Shown here in pieces: positions 13,300 to 14,692 of a stretch of 14,692 nucleotides of DNA (positions are counted from its first letter, which is position 1; each line of letters starts with the position of its first letter). A program made the translations under genes and the position numbers. This DNA is from an uncultured Lachnospiraceae bacterium. Lineage in GTDB: Bacteria > Bacillota > Clostridia > Lachnospirales > Lachnospiraceae. The DNA lies in assembly GCA_910588895.1 (NCBI GenBank), contig CAJUSS010000091.1, positions 1 through 14,692 of the forward strand, written 5' to 3'. The notes beneath the pieces were generated by a model. The model was not told the origin of the DNA. It saw nothing but the letters and a program-made list of their open reading frames with translations, and did no database searches.

Positions 13300-13343
13300 G
13301 ATCCATCACCGGCTGTTTATGGCAGCGGTGCAGGGGATGGATC
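13300..13343. other. Imperfect long hairpin in the non-coding gap before mreB
   Basis: GATCCATC (13300-13307) and GATGGATC (13336-13343) pair perfectly. Inside them ACCGGCTG pairs with CAGCGGT around a one-base bulge, leaving a short loop and a 6-base internal bulge. No T-run follows. Function is unassigned; this and the promoter/attenuator pair are all I see in 13274-13696. Confidence 0.5.
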
Positions 13344-13415
13344 GGCTAAAAACAGGTCGAGATGGACGTTAAGGATTTTGTAAACATTTAATCTTGATAA
13401 ATATGTGAAAACCAT

Positions 13416-13443
13416 TTGAAAACTGATGAAGTTCGTATATAAT
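13416..13443 (+). promoter_or_regulatory. Strong promoter upstream of mreB
   Basis: TTGAAA (13416-13421) and a perfect TATAAT (13438-13443) are 16 bp apart in AT-rich DNA. The start would be near 13450, giving a leader of about 250 nt before mreB, or a short RNA if the hairpin at 13474-13507 terminates transcription. Confidence 0.75.
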
Positions 13444-13473
13444 AGAAAAGAAATAGTGGGAACATATTAGGCG

Positions 13474-13507
13474 AACAGGGCTTTGAACACTTACAGGCCT
13501 TGTTTTT
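13474..13507 (+). terminator. Terminator or attenuator hairpin in the mreB leader
   Basis: AACAGGGCTT (13474-13483) pairs with AGGCCTTGTT (13495-13504), ten pairs including two G-U, around an 11-base loop. A T-rich run overlaps and follows the 3' arm (TTTTTATT). It begins only about 25 bases after the predicted start site, so transcripts ending here would be about 60 nt. Confidence 0.6.
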
Positions 13508-13696
13508 ATTACGGTCCGTCTGGTACTTTTTGGAAAAAATGGCAAGACCGGGGCGATAGTGTATAGTCAGATAGCCGGACCAGGATGGTCCGATGGCCAC
13601 AGATGATATTGCATCTTGCAGGTGTAGGAAGCTGGGACTCAGGGAAACATAAAGGTAGAAAGCCTGCAGGAAGATCGGACAGGAGGAAGAGAGGAT

Positions 13697-14692
13697 ATGT
13701 TTACGATGATGTCGAACGACATTGGGATCGATCTGGGTACAGCCAGTATCTTAGTGTATATCAAGGGAAAAGGCGTTGTGTTAAAGGAACCGTCGGTGGT
13801 GGCGATCGAGCGGGATACCCGGAAGATCATGGCGATCGGGGAGGCGGCCCGCCTGATGATCGGGCGCACGCCGGGTAATATCGTGGCGGTCCGTCCGCTG
13901 CGCCAGGGCGTGATCTCGGATTACGCGGTGACGGAAAAGATGATGAAATATTTTATCGATAAAGCGGTGGGGAAGAAGGCGCTCAGAAAGCCCAGGATCA
14001 GCGTCTGCATCCCCAGCGGGGCCACGGAGGTGGAGCGCAAGGCGGTGGAGGATGCGACCTATCAGGCCGGAGCCAGGGAGGTGACGATCATCGAGGAGCC
14101 GGTGGCGGCGGCGATCGGGGCGGGGATCGATATCGCCAAGGCCTGCGGGAACATGATCGTGGATATCGGTGGCGGCACGGCGGACATCGCGGTGATCTCC
14201 TTGGGGGGTACGGTGGTCAGCACCTCGATCAAGACCGCCGGGGATGATTTTGATGAGGCCCTGGTGCGGTACATGCGCAAGAAACATAATCTCCTGATCG
14301 GAGAGAGGACCGCGGAGGAGATCAAGATCAATACCGGAGCCGCCTCCCGCAGACCGGAGGTCCTGACCATGGAGGTGAGAGGACGGAACTTGGTGACCGG
14401 TCTGCCTAAGACGATCGTGGTGACCTCCGATGAGACACTGGAGGCTTTGCGGGAGCCTGCCATGCAGATCGTGGACGCGGTCCACAATGTGCTGGAGCGC
14501 ACGCCGCCGGAGCTGGCGGCCGATATCTTTGACCGGGGGATCGTGCTCACCGGGGGAGGCTCGCTGCTCAGCGGCTTAGATTCCCTGATCGAGGAGAAGA
14601 CGGGGATCACCACCATGATCGCGGAAGATCCCCTGACCGCCGTGGCGATCGGGACGGGTAAATTTATCGAGTTCAACCACGGAGAGGGCAGA
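13697..14692 (+). CDS. mreB: Rod-shape protein MreB (3' end beyond window)
   Basis: MreB is an actin-like ATPase that polymerises beneath the membrane and guides lateral cell-wall synthesis. The 332 residues present cover nearly the whole protein (usual length ~335-345); no stop codon is reached. The phosphate-1 loop is DIGIDLGTAS (8-17), phosphate-2 is VDIGGGTADIA (from D156), and the adenosine motif is IVLTGGGSLL near 282-291. LERTPPELAADI and AEDPLTAVAIGTGK are typical family stretches. The sequence most resembles the clostridial MreB/Mbl type (LVYIKGKGVVLKEPSVVAI). AGGAGG lies 10 bases before ATG 13697; ATG 13706 is an alternative. No mreC or mreD is visible before the edge. It is unrelated to the pilus cluster except by position. 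Confidence 0.95.
   Translation, partial: MFTMMSNDIGIDLGTASILVYIKGKGVVLKEPSVVAIERDTRKIMAIGEAARLMIGRTPGNIVAVRPLRQGVISDYAVTEKMMKYFIDKAVGKKALRKPRISVCIPSGATEVERKAVEDATYQAGAREVTIIEEPVAAAIGAGIDIAKACGNMIVDIGGGTADIAVISLGGTVVSTSIKTAGDDFDEALVRYMRKKHNLLIGERTAEEIKINTGAASRRPEVLTMEVRGRNLVTGLPKTIVVTSDETLEALREPAMQIVDAVHNVLERTPPELAADIFDRGIVLTGGGSLLSGLDSLIEEKTGITTMIAEDPLTAVAIGTGKFIEFNHGEGR

Noticed and set aside
13781..14485. Long antisense frame opposite mreB
   Set aside because: It is a shadow of a strongly conserved gene with G/C-ending codons.

Overview
The window looks like chromosomal DNA of an anaerobic Gram-positive Clostridia, most likely Lachnospiraceae or a close relative. The reasons are a sortase-built pilus locus with LPXTG-type anchors, a BTAD regulator with a degenerate GGDEF-like tail, a TSCPD-domain small protein, and an MreB that reads like the clostridial form. 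G+C is moderate to high, Shine-Dalgarno sites are strong, and GATC tetramers are frequent. The assignment rests on recognising protein families, not on a database search.

Layout. Bases 1-585 hold no convincing gene but carry a long GC-rich hairpin (77-117), an extended -10 promoter (242-250) and two related ~30-bp dyads (269-304 and 419-450) whose centres are 148 bp apart. A pilus gene cluster follows, all on the + strand: a BTAD-type regulator (586-1896); a 54-residue conserved protein that overlaps its 3' end out of frame (1817-1981); a 2241-residue LPDTG-anchored surface protein (2077-8802); a leader with two hairpins (8812-8875); the LPSTG major pilin (9053-10663); a class C sortase (10708-11715); and an LPKTG minor pilin that overlaps the sortase by 20 nt (11696-12553). 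A strong terminator (12592-12636) closes the cluster. Behind it on the minus strand lies a decayed YafQ/RelE-type toxin gene (12641-12799). Next come a TSCPD small protein with its own promoter and terminator (12877-13273), a 424-bp non-coding stretch with a promoter and a terminator or attenuator hairpin, and mreB (13697 to the right edge, missing only its last few codons).

How the genes work together. The regulator probably controls the cluster. The sortase would join major pilin subunits, with the giant protein as the likely tip or ancillary adhesin and the minor pilin as the likely base. The minor pilin carries a recognisable W-x3-V-x3-P-K pilin motif; the major pilin does not.

Main discovery. 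The C-terminal third of the giant adhesin contains three consecutive modules that read like flagellin D1 cores. Two have both the N-terminal-type helix and the C-terminal-type helix, and the third has only the N-terminal type. They sit inside a secreted, sortase-anchored protein with no flagellar gene anywhere in the window. I know of no described family with this arrangement. Profile searches and structure prediction would settle it.
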